NCBI GenBank assembly: GCA_029448655.1
Contig: JACCLO010000018.1
Coordinates: forward strand, 372,001-436,000
Reading direction: 5' to 3'
Source of the DNA: Wolfiporia cocos
Taxonomy: Eukaryota > Basidiomycota > Agaricomycetes > Polyporales > Phaeolaceae
DNA length: 64,000 nucleotides
Shown here: positions 45,705 through 56,818 of the stretch, piece by piece
How the letters are laid out: the number at the start of each line of letters is the position of its first letter
Position numbering within the stretch: the stretch's first letter is position 1
Position numbers and translations under genes: made by a program
Notes under the pieces: generated by a model
Database searches by the model: none
The model's input: the letters and a program-made list of their open reading frames with translations, nothing else
Told to the model about the DNA's origin: nothing

Positions 45705-46179
45705 TGTCACAATATGACTTGCCAGCATACCCATAGACCCTATAACCTCTAGATACAGCCTATAAGGCATAAGTCAATGTTGAGGATGAGTCGCCAACTA
45801 GTAGAGGCGGGCACACAGAGTAGTACGCATATAAGCATAGGCATAGATCATAAAGTAGAGGTGAGGCTCTAAGACAAGAATCTACGAACTGAGGAGTAAG
45901 CCTCAGTTCGATGTAGCTTATATACATGCTGGGTCCCCTACGCTATATACTATAGACCTGCCCTAAGGGCAAGGCCCGTGCGCAGTGGCTATACTACCAG
46001 TCATGTGCTGGTAACTACGCTAGATGTCATATGACCGATAGGCGCTATAGGTACATGCTATAACTGCTGTGCTACTCTAGCTGCCTGTCAGATGCTATCA
46101 CATGACTGTTATGTCCCTAGAGTCCATATGTTCGACCCCTGCTGGTGTCGAGGACCCTACAACACTATAATCTGTGACA
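45705..46179 (+). repeat. solo LTR, third nesting level
   Basis: It starts TGTCACAATATGACTTGCC and ends TATAATCTGTGACA. CCGTG (45700-45704) and CTGTG (46180-46184) differ by one C-to-T change at a CpG. A B-box-like GTTCGACCCC lies about 50 bp before the 3' end. The length is 475 bp. Confidence 0.85.
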
Positions 46180-46930
46180 CTGTGTTGGCTGTTGCTGTGA
46201 TGGCAGAAGCCTGGGACTTGGTATTCACTGAGTACCATGTGGTAGGTCATGAGACCAGCCAATAGGCTTAGATACCGAATGGGATCTTAGCCGGACATTC
46301 GTCTGATCGTGATGCACGAGGCGTTCTTCTAATCAGAAGTACTGATGGTTGCTGCAGCTACCATGCTGATGTGCCGATGATGTATGTTGGTGACGATGTG
46401 CAATCGGACTTGTGCAATTGTCAGGTTGGATGACTAGTGTGTTACGCTGAGTCAGGATGCCTTAGTAGCACATATGCGCTGGCTTAGGACTTGTGCGTTG
46501 GATTATAACCGTTAGGTGTATTATCCGTGGTGGTAAGTGTTGTATTAGCATTGGTTAGATGCTTGTAACCCTGTGGTAATTGCTGGAATATGGCAGAAAA
46601 ACCTGGATATGCCACAATCTGTGACAAGTATATAAACTCATGTAACTAAGTTGAGGCTCTTCAGCTCGACCTTGTTGTACAAACAAGAAGTCTTATACTT
46701 GCTCTCAAACTTGGGAAACCAAGCTCCATATATTTCTCTTGAGCCCTGAACAACTAAGCCCTTGAAGTACACAATTACTTCTCGGGCTTAGGCAAGTATT
46801 CTCCGGATGCTTGCTGGAACCACCAATATATTCTCTAATGCACATTGAATATCTGACCCTACAAGAAGTCTTTGACTTAGGGACCAAAGGCTTAATACAC
46901 CTAGGTATTATTTGCCTTGCAGTTACAAGG

Positions 46931-47843
46931 TATCACAAGACGTGCCACGGACACAATGCAACGCGCTCATGAGTGGTGTATTAGACCACTCCCACAAAAG
47001 GGCTACGATAACAGCTTGACTGTTATCAAGGGTCCAGCTATATCTGCAGTCCATATTCCCATGCTAAGCATCTATGGGTAGCCTTGTTCAGGTTATACCG
47101 GTAATATTCCCTAGTCATTGCTCCGTAACATCTGTGATCTATACCCTTGTATAATCTGTGACATTACCCCCGCTTCAAGGTTAAGTCGTCCCGACTTAAA
47201 GAGATAATTAGGACTGCATTAGGCTGCCCCCAGTACTAAGTATCACTTCTACTATGCTTTTGTCACACGGTTATTTATATTTTACCCACTGCCCCGGCTC
47301 AGTGGTAGGGAGTCCGTCTCCCCTTGCATTATTTCGTGACATGTGTGCCAACCTCTTGAAGGCCCGACTTACACCCTGGATTTTGGGTGTGGGTTAAGGC
47401 TATTTAATAGTAGTTTTTACCATGCAACTTTTGACCAATCTTATCCCCGAATCAAGCGGGGCCCCATGATACATGGGGGTCACATAGTGGGTACTTTTCC
47501 CTCAGCTGCCAGTGGTTCAGAAGCGCCCCAGGCATGTGACATATTAATTGAACCCAATTAATGTTTGCCACCACCCAGGTTCGAACCGGCAACCGGGTAA
47601 GCTGTTATTATATCACAAGACGTGCCGCAGACCCAATGCAACGCGCTCATGAGTGGTGTATTAGACCACTCCCCCAAAAGGGCTACGATAACAGCTTGGC
47701 TGTTATCAAGGGTCCGGCTATATCTGCAGTCCATATTCCCATGCTAAGCATCTATGGGTAGCCTTGTTCAGGTTATACCGGTAATATTCCCTAGTCATTG
47801 CTCCGTAACATCTGTGATCTATACCCTTGTATAATCTGTGACA
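46931..47843 (+). mobile_element. TRIM: miniature LTR retrotransposon with both LTRs
   Basis: Two 233-bp direct repeats (46931-47163 and 47611-47843), differing at about seven positions by eye, begin TATCACAAGACGTGCC and end ATAATCTGTGACA. The whole element (913 bp) is flanked by CAAGG (46926-46930 and 47844-47848). The 447-bp internal region has no coding potential. It carries GGCTCAGTGGTAGGG near 47296 and GGTTCGAACC at 47579-47588, reminiscent of tRNA boxes but too far apart for one tRNA. No primer-binding site was recognised. It is inserted in family-B LTR 43070-48004. Confidence 0.85.
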
Positions 47844-48010
47844 CAAGGAGCAGTAATGTGCAGAAGATCTATACTTGTGATTCAAGTATATGAAGGCTTA
47901 GTACAACAAGGTACTATTTGCCTTGCAGTTATTAGGACAATAACGTGCAGAAGATCTATACTTGCAATTCGAGTATATGGAGAACAGCTATATGACCTGT
48001 AACAGCTTGC

Positions 48011-48632
48011 TGATGCAGATACTCACATCTAGCATCCAATCTGGAAGACCCAAGGTCAAGACCTAGAAGCGAATGCCTAAAGCATTGAAGGGGCTTCAGG
48101 TCTGTAGAAAGAACCCAGGGTCAAAGACGACGAGGAGTACTACAAGGTACTCAGAAGGTTGCCAGCAGACTAGCATGCGTAGAATAGAGCATAAGGGGCC
48201 GGAGCCCAAAGTCGAGAATAAATGTTCTAGGGGAAAGCCCTGAATGTTGAGATGCATATATACATGATGACTGGACCCCGGGTACCACTAAGTAACTACC
48301 CTAAAGACGAGGTCCGTGCGCTGTAAGGCGCAAGTCACCTGTAGAGAGAATGACCTAGGCTCATCACCATAGGTACAGCATATATGTCATATGATGCAGC
48401 ACGTGCAGTAAGGCAGATGCCGCAGTACTAGACGCTAAGTCCCATGCCATAAGGGAAGTGCTAAGTAGGAAAGATAACTCACTATCTAATCTAAGGGGTC
48501 ACGTGACCAGTAGGCTACACCAGTTAGTGACGGAGTAGTACAAGTGCAGTCTCAGGGGAAAGGGGGCGGGAGTTCGAGCCTATGAGAAGGTGAAAATAAC
48601 TACCTGCTGATGTCACAGTGAAAACCGTGACA
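48011..48632 (+). repeat. solo LTR next to family-B LTR, in Vps8 relic 2
   Basis: It starts TGATGCAGATACTCACATC (decayed) and ends AAAACCGTGACA, with CTTGC duplicated at 48006-48010 and 48633-48637. A B-box-like GAGTTCGAGCC precedes the 3' end. The length is 622 bp. Confidence 0.85.
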
Positions 48633-48706
48633 CTTGCTTGCACTGAGGAAGTTGCCATTTTCGATGTAAGAGAGTATACGATCAGCCCAAGTCAGCAAAG
48701 TGCCAA

Positions 48707-49865
48707 TAGTGATGTGCAAAGCCCAGCTTGGCTCAAAGCCCGGGGCTTGGGCACAGCTTTGAAGGGCTTGGGATCAGCAAAATGTCAAGCCAGGCCCTCC
48801 TTGACAGCTCAGGCTGGCTTGGGCCTGGCTCAGGCTCAGGCCGGAGCTTATGGGCAGTCAGGAACAACCTCAGAATTATTAGTTTATACAGTACAAAATG
48901 GCAGCACAATGTATTCACAGTGCATATATGTCCATTATCATTGTGATTCTGATCTACAAGTGTCTTTATAGCTTGCTATGACATTGACGGTGTCACAGAC
49001 TTACCCGTCTGTGCGACCCTGGCATCAGGGGGACTCCCTAACGCCCTACAAGACGTGTGCGACGCCGCGCCAGCGGTGACCTTGTCGGCTGTACCAAAGG
49101 CGAGCCCCACCTAAGGACTCCTAGAGGCGACGTAGTGAGGCACCACACAGTCGAGCAAGACAAGAGGGGCCCTCGGGCCAGAGCACGCGCAGGGAAGTGA
49201 TAAGAAAGGCACAATAGTGCATTGACGAGAATCTCAAGGATGAGGATGTAAGTCCTCATCCGTCGTACTTATACATGGCGAGTTGGCCAGTAATGGCCGC
49301 CCTAAAGTAATGGCCTGTGCGCGCATTATCTAAGAGAGCACATGATGTGTAACTACAGTGACGAATGTAACTAGTGTGACCATAACGTGAGATACCTGAG
49401 GCGCGCGCTACCCTACAGCGCTAACCTAACAGTCAGGTGACCAACAAACTAAAGAGACGCACAGGAGGTGGCTGAGGACCAGAGACGCGGCGTACGCCTA
49501 GCGCCGCATGTGGAACCTATAGCGAGGGAAGTACAGTGGCCCCCTGGGCACATCCGTGACAGACGGAAAACTCAGGTCTCAATCACAACTCTGATCGCAA
49601 CCCTGATCATAACATGTACAGTAGTTACAAAGTTTCGCACTACATTAGCAGATCATAAGTCATTGTTATGGTTGTTGAGAGTCATTACAGTGAAGCTACA
49701 GTTGTGCACCTAAAGCTGCTGGCTCAGGGCTTGGCCATGGCTGGCTCACAATCCAAGCCAGGCCCTGAGCCATCCTGAGCCGCCCTGAAGGCTCGGCTTG
49801 GCTCGGCTCAACTCAGCTTGATCAGGCCCAGCTCACAGCTTTGAGCTGGGCTTTGCACATCACTA
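48707..49865. mobile_element. hAT-type DNA transposon 3, non-autonomous
   Basis: Inverted ends TAGTGATGTGCAAAGCCC (48707) and its complement (ending 49865) are flanked by AGTGCCAA (48699-48706) and AGTGCCAG (49866-49873), an 8-bp duplication with one mismatch. The Vps8 sequence rejoins there as in relic 1. Subterminal arrays are built on GGCTTGGG/GCTCAGG. With LTR 48991-49561 removed it is about 580 bp. No transposase. Confidence 0.88.
48991..49561 (+). repeat. solo LTR nested in hAT element 3
   Basis: It starts TGTCACAGACTTACCCGTC and ends CACATCCGTGACA, with GACGG duplicated at 48986-48990 and 49562-49566. The length is 571 bp. It is CpG-rich and therefore young compared with its host. Confidence 0.92.
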
Positions 49866-50218
49866 AGTGCCAGCTTGAAGCTCTTGCTGGCACTGGTGGC
49901 CCTTCTATCAGTGATGCCACCAGAAGAAATGAAAAACACTCACAAGCATGAATATCTTGCCCTTGTACACACAGAAGCTGTGCACCACCTCTGTCACAGT
50001 ATCAGGATATGACATGGTGCCATTGTTATGTGACTGAGCACTGGAGACACCAACTGCTAAGCATTGCATGGGACATGCCCTGTGAGCCTTGCTGACTAGA
50101 TATCACACACCTCCAGTGCCTTTGTAGTAAGAACAACGACTTGCTACTCATGAGCATGAGTGTCACAGATTTTGGGCCGCTGCCCAGATCTCATGACCAG
50201 TGGTAGAAACCGCCCTCT

Positions 50219-50804
50219 TGACACAACCCACTCACCAGGTTGTGCGACTGGCCCTAGCCAGGGAATATCCCCATACATACTACGCAAGAGGCTTGGACAT
50301 ACCGGTCACAGACTCGCATGCGCCGTGCATGCCAGAGACTCCAATCCATGAGCGCATTCCCTATACAGGGGTGACTCACAGAGGTCACATCTTATGGAGG
50401 CAGTAGTGGGCTGTCCACGGAAGGCAGAGCCAGAGGCCTATGCTCATGTAGTAAAGGGGCCCCAGCACTCAGAGAGAGTGGCAGACCAGAACACACAGCC
50501 AAGCAAGCAGAGAAGAGGCTTTGCAGCCCATTGCTCAAAATCCTAAAGATGAGGATGTAAGTCCTCATCGCTGTAGTATATATACATGGGTACGAACGCA
50601 TCAAGTATCTAGTGTCTACCCTAAAGTAAAGGCCTGTGCGCCGTAACTAAGGGATGTACCGTACAAGTGACGCACCGCATGTAACAACTGTGACCAGCTA
50701 TGAACATTAGTCATGTGAGTATGAAGGGGAGCGCACGGCCCTAGCACACGACTATCTACTGGGGTCAGGTGCCTTGATAAGATAACTGAGGGGCGGCTAA
50801 TGAG
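50219..50804 (+). repeat. nested LTR, 3' end lost
   Basis: It starts TGACACAACCCACTCACC. It has the TATATACATG and CCTGTGCGC blocks but runs into the host LTR near 50804 without the usual GTGACA end or a duplication. A deletion removed its 3' end and part of the host LTR. Confidence 0.7.
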
Positions 50805-50872
50805 GAACCAACGACCTCAGCATATGGGATCACGTGACTAGTAGATAGACCACATTGTAGCTAGGTTAGCAG

Positions 50873-51432
50873 TGACACAGACTCACCAAGAGTCTGCAGG
50901 ACTGGCCCTAGCTGGGGAAATCCCCTATACGCTGTACACGAAAGCCTTGGAGTGACCAAGGCATTGCCGCGCCGGCAACATCATACCCCACCATGCTGTC
51001 CTTGTCAGGAACGGGCTCATCGGCAGTGTACGTGCTAGCAACTAATGACGGTCTACCTCAAGGTCAGAGCCAGAGGGCTACGCACCTGTACAGCAGAGGG
51101 CCCAACTGACCCGAAGGAAAGGCCATCACACACAGTCTCAAGATGAAGAGAGGGGCCTAAGCCCAGAGTCGAGAATCGTAGAGATGAGGTGTAAGCCCCA
51201 TCTCGTCGTAGTATATATACATGCGTCAGGCAGCGTCCATCTAGCTAGACCTGCCCTAAGGCGAGGTCTGTGCACAACGTATCTACCGTAGCACGTAACA
51301 TCTGTGACCGTGATCGCAAGTAACGTAGGTGCTACCCCAGCGCCGAGTAATCTAATCTAATCTACAGTTGGTTGGAGTGAGCGCGTAAGAGAGAGAAATA
51401 ATGAAAATAAAAGAAATGAGGAAACCGTGACA
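50873..51432 (+). repeat. solo LTR nested in 50161-51773
   Basis: It starts TGACACAGACTCACCAAG and ends GAAACCGTGACA, with AGCAG duplicated at 50868-50872 and 51433-51437. The length is 560 bp. Confidence 0.92.
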
Positions 51433-52059
51433 AGCAGGCCGGTCGGCCCTGCGGTCCGTCCAGATGATGTAGTTGTAGATGACACCTTATGGTGTGATGA
51501 TCGCGTAGTCATGCACGGCCCCCTTTAGGGTGGGCCGCGACTCAGTAGTTACGCCGTCTCTACATGTATATATACTACACCAGTCTGAGGGTTGCACCTC
51601 AGACTTGATCTTCTTGATGTATGGGCGATAGCCCTCCTTTCTTGATCACCACTGGCTGCTGCCTTAGCTCCACCTCGCTGAGTTGTTCCACCCTCGGCGT
51701 TGCACCTTATAGTCTGTTAGAGGCTTTAGGGGTAGGATATAGGATAGAGGTATGCCACGTCAAGTTTGTGTCAATGAGCATCAGAATGGGTAGTACACAC
51801 ATACAACTGAGGCGGATGAACCCACATTGACATTCAGCCATTGCAGCACCAGGATATCACCACTCACCGTCCATTACCCCACTTCCTCAAATATGACCTG
51901 GCCAGTTTCGACATTCATGACCTTGCCTGTTCACACATTGCATGTTGGCTGCATGAATTTTGTCTCAGATACCCATATGAGGAAAAGTGAGTTGCCCCAG
52001 GAGTACACCAGCATTGGGATGGTCGACCCTGGCTTAGCAGTTTCATTGGTGGGCCTTGC

Positions 52060-52568
52060 TGACACAGACTACTCACAGAGTCTGTGCGACCGGCCCCAGC
52101 CAGGGAAACCTACAATGTATGATGTAACGACCTTGGATGTAGCGTACTTGCCAGAGCCAGAGGGTCTTACTCATGTCGACAGGCAATCCCTCAGTACCCT
52201 GGAAACCAGCCAGAGTCACACAGAAGCAGAGCGAGTAGAAAGGGGCCTAAGCCCAGTTGTTGAGAATCCTAAGACTGAGGTTGTAAGACCTCAGTCGACG
52301 TATTATATACATGCAATCACAACGTGTCAGGTATCTAGTCTTGCCCTAAACTATGAGTCCGTGCACAGCCGGGTAACCGTACAAGTGACGCTACATGTAA
52401 CTAATGTGACCAGTGACTGTCCAAGTCATGTGAGCAGTGGCGGCGTCCACCCAAGGCGCTAAACTGGGTAACACATGACGTTAACTATTGCCACGCACAA
52501 AGACGCGAAGGCGACGACGAGGGAATATACCTGTGTACAGATCAGAGCTTAGAAAATAATCTGTGACA
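52060..52568 (+). repeat. solo LTR in Vps8 relic 2
   Basis: It starts TGACACAGACTACTCACAG and ends AATAATCTGTGACA, with CTTGC duplicated at 52055-52059 and 52569-52573. Vps8 coding sequence continues on both sides. The length is 509 bp. Confidence 0.92.
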
Positions 52569-53073
52569 CTTGCCTGGTTCAGAGATTCTTGTGGCATTAT
52601 ACTAGGGAACCAAGTGAGCATGCCTTTGAACTTAGATCTTGCTCCACCTGTGCTTTCAACCTCATGGTGTCATCTATACCATGGCTTCAGTGACAGTTTC
52701 AGTGACACAGACGTACTCGTCTGTGGGGACCTGCTAACTAGCAGGGAGATTCCCAGGGTCTTTGCCATAGCTGACCTGTCAAGCAGTGAGCGCAGAGGCT
52801 ATAGTCGGGTGGAAAGGCCATCTTGGCATACACCGACATTGGACAGGCAAGGTAATGAAGGGATCCTAGCAGGGATTCCCAGCAAGCGAGGCACACACAC
52901 AGACAGAAATGCAAGAGAGGCTATAAGCCCATTGCCGAGAATCTTAAGCATGGGGAGTAAGCCCCATGCACTGCTGTTTATATACATGTGGGACAGCGGA
53001 ACTGGTATACCCTAAAGTAAAGGCCCGTGCGCTACTACTGAGAGTGACCATGATGTTATGCTACATGTGATAC

Positions 53074-53674
53074 TGACGCAGAAACTCACTTATACTATAT
53101 GTTGAAGGGCTGGCGTATAAACGATGTTAAAGATGTCAAGCAGAGTATGGAGTGTAACAATGCTAGTTGTCGAAGAGAACTATTCTGAGGCTACAATGCC
53201 CTCAGAGCTAAGCCTATATACATGTCTGGTACGACCCCTAATACTGTAAGTAGGACTAATGCCACTGCTAGGGTGTAGGGTTACAACCGGTAATGGTGGA
53301 ACCCGAAGCTTGTGATAAAGCTAACATGTGAAACGGCTACGTTCATAACCGTAAGCTTGTGATAGTCTCTATACTGCTGACTGAGCGTTCAGCAGGTCTG
53401 GTGATCTGGTCTAGGTGTGTGCGGTGCCTAGCTGTCCGTAGAAATGTATGGAAACGTATAGAAGGTTCTAGCAAGTCATGTGCCAGAGGAGAGACGCTGT
53501 GTACATAGACACTGTGCTACCGTGTTACCGATAAGATAAGGATACTGTTATCTACGAGATAAGATAATGGCTACAGTCACGTGATGGTGAAAGCGAATGC
53601 AGAGAGCTGTAATAAATCAGGAAAAATAGGGAAAAACCTGGGAAAATTAGTAGAAGACTAGAAAAACCGTGACA
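53074..53674 (+). repeat. solo LTR nested in 52703-54443
   Basis: It starts TGACGCAGAAACTCAC and ends GAAAAACCGTGACA, with GATAC duplicated at 53069-53073 and 53675-53679. The length is 601 bp. Confidence 0.9.
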
Positions 53675-53820
53675 GATACAAAAGGTGACCTGTCATGTGA
53701 GTACCTGATGCACGCGCTACCTGACAAGCACTCATCTACTGGGTCAGGTGGTCTGTGGTATCTAGGGGAACGAACAAGATGCAAGATTGCAGCCAGAGGG
53801 GCACGCGCACACATAGCAGC

Positions 53821-54394
53821 TGACGCAGAAATACTCAACGTCATCTACAAGGAGCCCTCTAGACTCTAAGACTGCTGTTGGGTATCTGAAAGCCCAGACT
53901 AGCAGTCAATAAGGTAGAGTCATCGAGGTGGTTGTCAACGTAAGTCGACGCTGGTGCTCTCAAGCAGACGAGGAAGGATATCCCTGAGGGGACTAAGCCC
54001 CAAGGTCTAGAATAACTGTTCTAAGGGTAAGCCTTAGAACAGGGACTGCATATATACATGGTGATGCGGTGCAGCGGGGTACTAAGACCAGCCCTAAGGT
54101 AAATGTCCGTGCGCCATAAGGGCGTGCCATGTGACTGTAAACATATGTACTAGGCTCATCACCATAGTACCTGCATATATCATAAAAGTAACGCTAGGGG
54201 TCACCGGGCCGGGGCTATCTAAGCGCTAAGGTCTGTATCTACTATCTAATCTAGCTGGGTCATGTGACATATTGGCGGTACACACAATGACGGACTGGTT
54301 AACGTGCCTGCTGATGGGGCAAGGCCTAGGATCGAGCCCTGATGAGGGTAAATGATACGATACCTAGGGTGAGCCACAGTAAAAAACCGTGACA
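53821..54394 (+). repeat. solo LTR nested in 52703-54443
   Basis: It starts TGACGCAGAAATACTCAAC and ends AAAAAACCGTGACA. Flanks GCAGC (53816-53820) and GCGGT (54395-54399) match at only three of five positions, so the duplication is decayed or the edge is off by a base. A B-box-like GGATCGAGCCC lies near the 3' end. The length is 574 bp. Confidence 0.75.
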
Positions 54395-54992
54395 GCGGTG
54401 CTCATGGATGGGATGAGGATAAATGCCAAAATGAACTGTGACATTCAGACCAACAATCACAAGCTTAATTGGGGTGAGCATTGCAACAAGACTACTGTTC
54501 CATGGGATGTGAAGTGGTTCTGAGTGGAAGAGGAGCCATGGCACTTGAGGTTAATGTCCCACACAGTTTGCATGGCCTTTTGAAACTCCACAGTGGCTGA
54601 AGCACCACACCACTTCTTCAGCACTTCAGCTACTGGTGCAACACCAAGTCTTGGGCACTTCAGCAATGCATGGCCATGAAGCAACACAATGGGAACCTCG
54701 GAATGGTTCTGACCATTTATTATGGGAGCATGCCATGTATAATATCATGGAGATAGTGCTGAGATCTAACAAATTGGTACTCTTATAGGAAGGTGTACAG
54801 TCTGTTATGATTTTACCAGGCACATTTAGGCGTTCATTGACACCTCATCGTATACGAGGACTTAGCATTCAACCGCTGCACTGCACTTGTTATTTCTAGG
54901 GGCCTCCACTCAACCGTAGGCCCTGTTTCATGTATAACAACCCTATGCCCATTCTCCACATCCACATCGCATTCTAGCTGATTCCCCTGTGT

Positions 54993-56092
54993 TGACACAA
55001 GTTGCCTTGTGGGACTCACCAATGACCCAATACATTAGTGAGGAGGCAAGCAGGCGCAGCAGAGCTGGATAAGTCTCTACGACGAAGCCGAGGGAAGAAT
55101 AGAACTAGAGTATAGGACGATAAGTCCCTACTTAAATACATGTATAGCCCTTGTGGCTTACAGCGGTACAGTTCCATCTATGAAAGGTAATGCGGCTTGA
55201 TGCCGACATTATCCGAATGCTATCCTACAATGACCATGTGATCCCTAATGGATTATGTAAGTAAGAGGTAGCGTGGTACAGATGTCCGGGCTAAGGTTTG
55301 CCGGTATCCGGGTATCGTCATAGGCTGGGCCGATGGGTTCGTGAGGTGGTATCGCCATTGGGTGGTCGAATACCATGTGTGCTGTTGCCATGAGATGAGG
55401 GCATGTATCATGGGTGGAAGCCGCATGTTGTGGTTCTGGCCGAAGGCCGAGGACTGGTGTTGCGATATTGCCGGTGAGGTGATAACGTGGGATATTGCCA
55501 TTGGGCGATATTCCAGGATGTTGGTGCGTCGTTTAGTGTTAGCACCGGGGATCTACTAATGCCGGATTCCAGATGGTTTCCATCAGAGATGGTAACCATG
55601 GTGGCTATGATCCTTGATGATCGGAGCCGGGGTTTGGTATTCGCTGTGATGGCAGAAGACCGGGACTTGGTATTCACCGAGCCCATGTGTGGCCGAGAAG
55701 GCCGGACCAATGGTACATTGCCACAAGGCGATGTTTGTTGGTGTTGACGCTATTATGCGAGGCGTCACTCACGTGCTGAGATGCCGAAGTATCTCATGGC
55801 GTAGCATGGTCTAAGGCGTGGGCCGTGGGGCTAAGTGCTGGGGACTTATGCTGTGGTGATGAGGGTGGCAGCCTTTATCAATGTGGATGACTAGCCCGTA
55901 AGCGCTATGTCATAATGCCTTAGTAGTGCGTAAGCGCCCCTATAGGACTTGTGGTAGGATTATGACCGTAAGGTCTTATCCAGTGTGTTGGCGAGTATTG
56001 GATAAGTGTAGATAGACATGTATAACCTCAAGATAATTGCTTAGAATTAGCGGAAAAATGCCTAAAATATGCCCCAGGAACGTCTTGTGACA
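54993..56092 (+). repeat. solo LTR, long subfamily, in the chromovirus 5' LTR
   Basis: It starts TGACACAAGTTGCCTTGTGG and ends AACGTCTTGTGACA, with TGTGT duplicated at 54988-54992 and 56093-56097. The 3' LTR of the chromovirus shows the uninterrupted target. The length is 1,100 bp. Confidence 0.93.
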
Positions 56093-56262
56093 TGTGTCTA
56101 ACCACAGTAGTTCTACATTTCACCCATTGTTGCGCTCAACCACATCACTTCTCCTTTGTCCCTTATACCATTAGCATGATGGACTTAATAGTAGCAGTAC
56201 CAGAGACACTATGACCCTGATAACCGAATCGTAGTATATAACCTGATGTAAATACTGGTCGA

Positions 56263-56818
56263 TGTCATGGCTCATTTCTGACAGCCCTCACTAGCTATTA
56301 TGAGCGCCGCTGTACACGTGTGTGCCCCTCTAAAGCCAAGTTTCCTCCTCGTCATCTCTTGGATACCGTGTAGATCACCTGACCTTATAGATGAGCGCTC
56401 GTCAGGTAGCGCGCGTACCAGGTACTCACATGATATGGTCACCTCCTGTAACATGTAGCGTAGCATCACGGTCACCATAGTTACAGCACACAGGCCGCAA
56501 CTTTAGGGTAGTACCGCTCCGCTGTATCAACATGTATATAGGCAGCAGTGGATGGGGCTTATTCCCCATCCTTTAGATTCTCGTCAATGGGCTTGGCCCC
56601 TTTTCTTACTCGCTCTGTGATGCGTCTCTGCCAGTGGTGTGATTCCTCCAGAAGTTCCTCTGGTGACATCTCGCTCTGTTGAAGTCGGCGTACACTAGGG
56701 GATGGGACGGCTCCCCGTGTAGCCTCTGCGCTCACCACTCACAGAGTCAGCGCTATCGCTATGGACTAGGATATTCCCTGCTAGAGGCAGGTCCTCACAG
56801 ACGGTACGTCTTGTGACA
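56263..56818 (-). repeat. LTR in reverse orientation at the chromovirus deletion
   Basis: It starts TGTCATGGCTCATTTC and ends ACGTCTTGTGACA. It carries CATGTATATA. It follows the truncated 5' LTR of the chromovirus directly, and no target duplication is visible. The length is 556 bp. Confidence 0.65.

Larger units (their letters stand above)
43411..46626 (+). repeat. solo LTR, long subfamily, with three nested LTRs
   Basis: It starts TGACACAGACTTGCTGTGGG and ends CACAATCTGTGACA, with AGTAT duplicated at 43406-43410 and 46627-46631. Subtracting the three nested LTRs and their duplications leaves 1,082 bp, in line with the long subfamily. It sits inside family-B LTR 43070-48004. Confidence 0.9.
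43070..48004 (+). repeat. solo LTR, family B, interrupted by five insertions
   Basis: It starts TGTTACCATC and ends GACCTGTAACA. ACTTG (43065-43069) and GCTTG (48005-48009) are a one-mismatch duplication. It contains LTR 43411-46626, with its own three nested LTRs, and the TRIM 46931-47843. Removing these leaves about 796 bp, against 704 bp for 42220-42923. The excess is explained by a tandem duplication of about 95 bp near 47855-47950 (repeated GTGCAGAAGATCTATACTTG). Confidence 0.85.
50161..51773 (-). repeat. solo LTR (470-bp subfamily) carrying two nested LTRs
   Basis: It starts TGTCACAGATTTTGGGCC and ends CAAGTTTGTGTCA, with ATGAG duplicated at 50156-50160 and 51774-51778. Without the nested copies about 462 bp remain, as expected for the subfamily with the tRNA-like segment. 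That segment is itself split by the insertion at 50219. Confidence 0.9.
52703..54443 (+). repeat. solo LTR with two nested LTRs, in Vps8 relic 2
   Basis: It starts TGACACAGACGTACTCGTC and ends AATGAACTGTGACA, with TTCAG duplicated at 52698-52702 and 54444-54448. Subtracting nested copies leaves about 556 bp. The minus-strand Vps8 reading (VIVGLK, then LKPWYR) crosses the site. Confidence 0.88.
39265..54545 (-). pseudogene. Vps8 relic 2, CpG-decayed, spread over 15.3 kb by insertions
   Basis: The host sequence under the LTR nest is a second Vps8 fragment on the minus strand. From upstream: SSLVAMLTPIKLVIVGLK (about 54530-54445); LKPWYR and RSKFKGMLTWFPS (about 52700-52575); GSTIPMLVYSWGNSLFLIWV (about 52025-51965); then the stretch homologous to relic 1. 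Pieces lie at 51965-51779, 50155-49874, 48698-48633, 43064-42963, 41550-40565 and 39797-39265. Removing the mapped insertions leaves 2,164 bp for 39265-51965, equal to 14724-16887 in relic 1. CG is replaced by TG or CA at most sites (for example GCGCTCGTGCAGCGCC reads GCATGCTCATGCAGCACC). It extends further 5' than relic 1 but lacks its 3' part, so neither is a simple copy of the other. Confidence 0.8.

Noticed and set aside
47291..47588. A tRNA gene inside the TRIM
   Set aside because: The A-box-like and B-box-like motifs are about 280 bp apart, too far for one tRNA.
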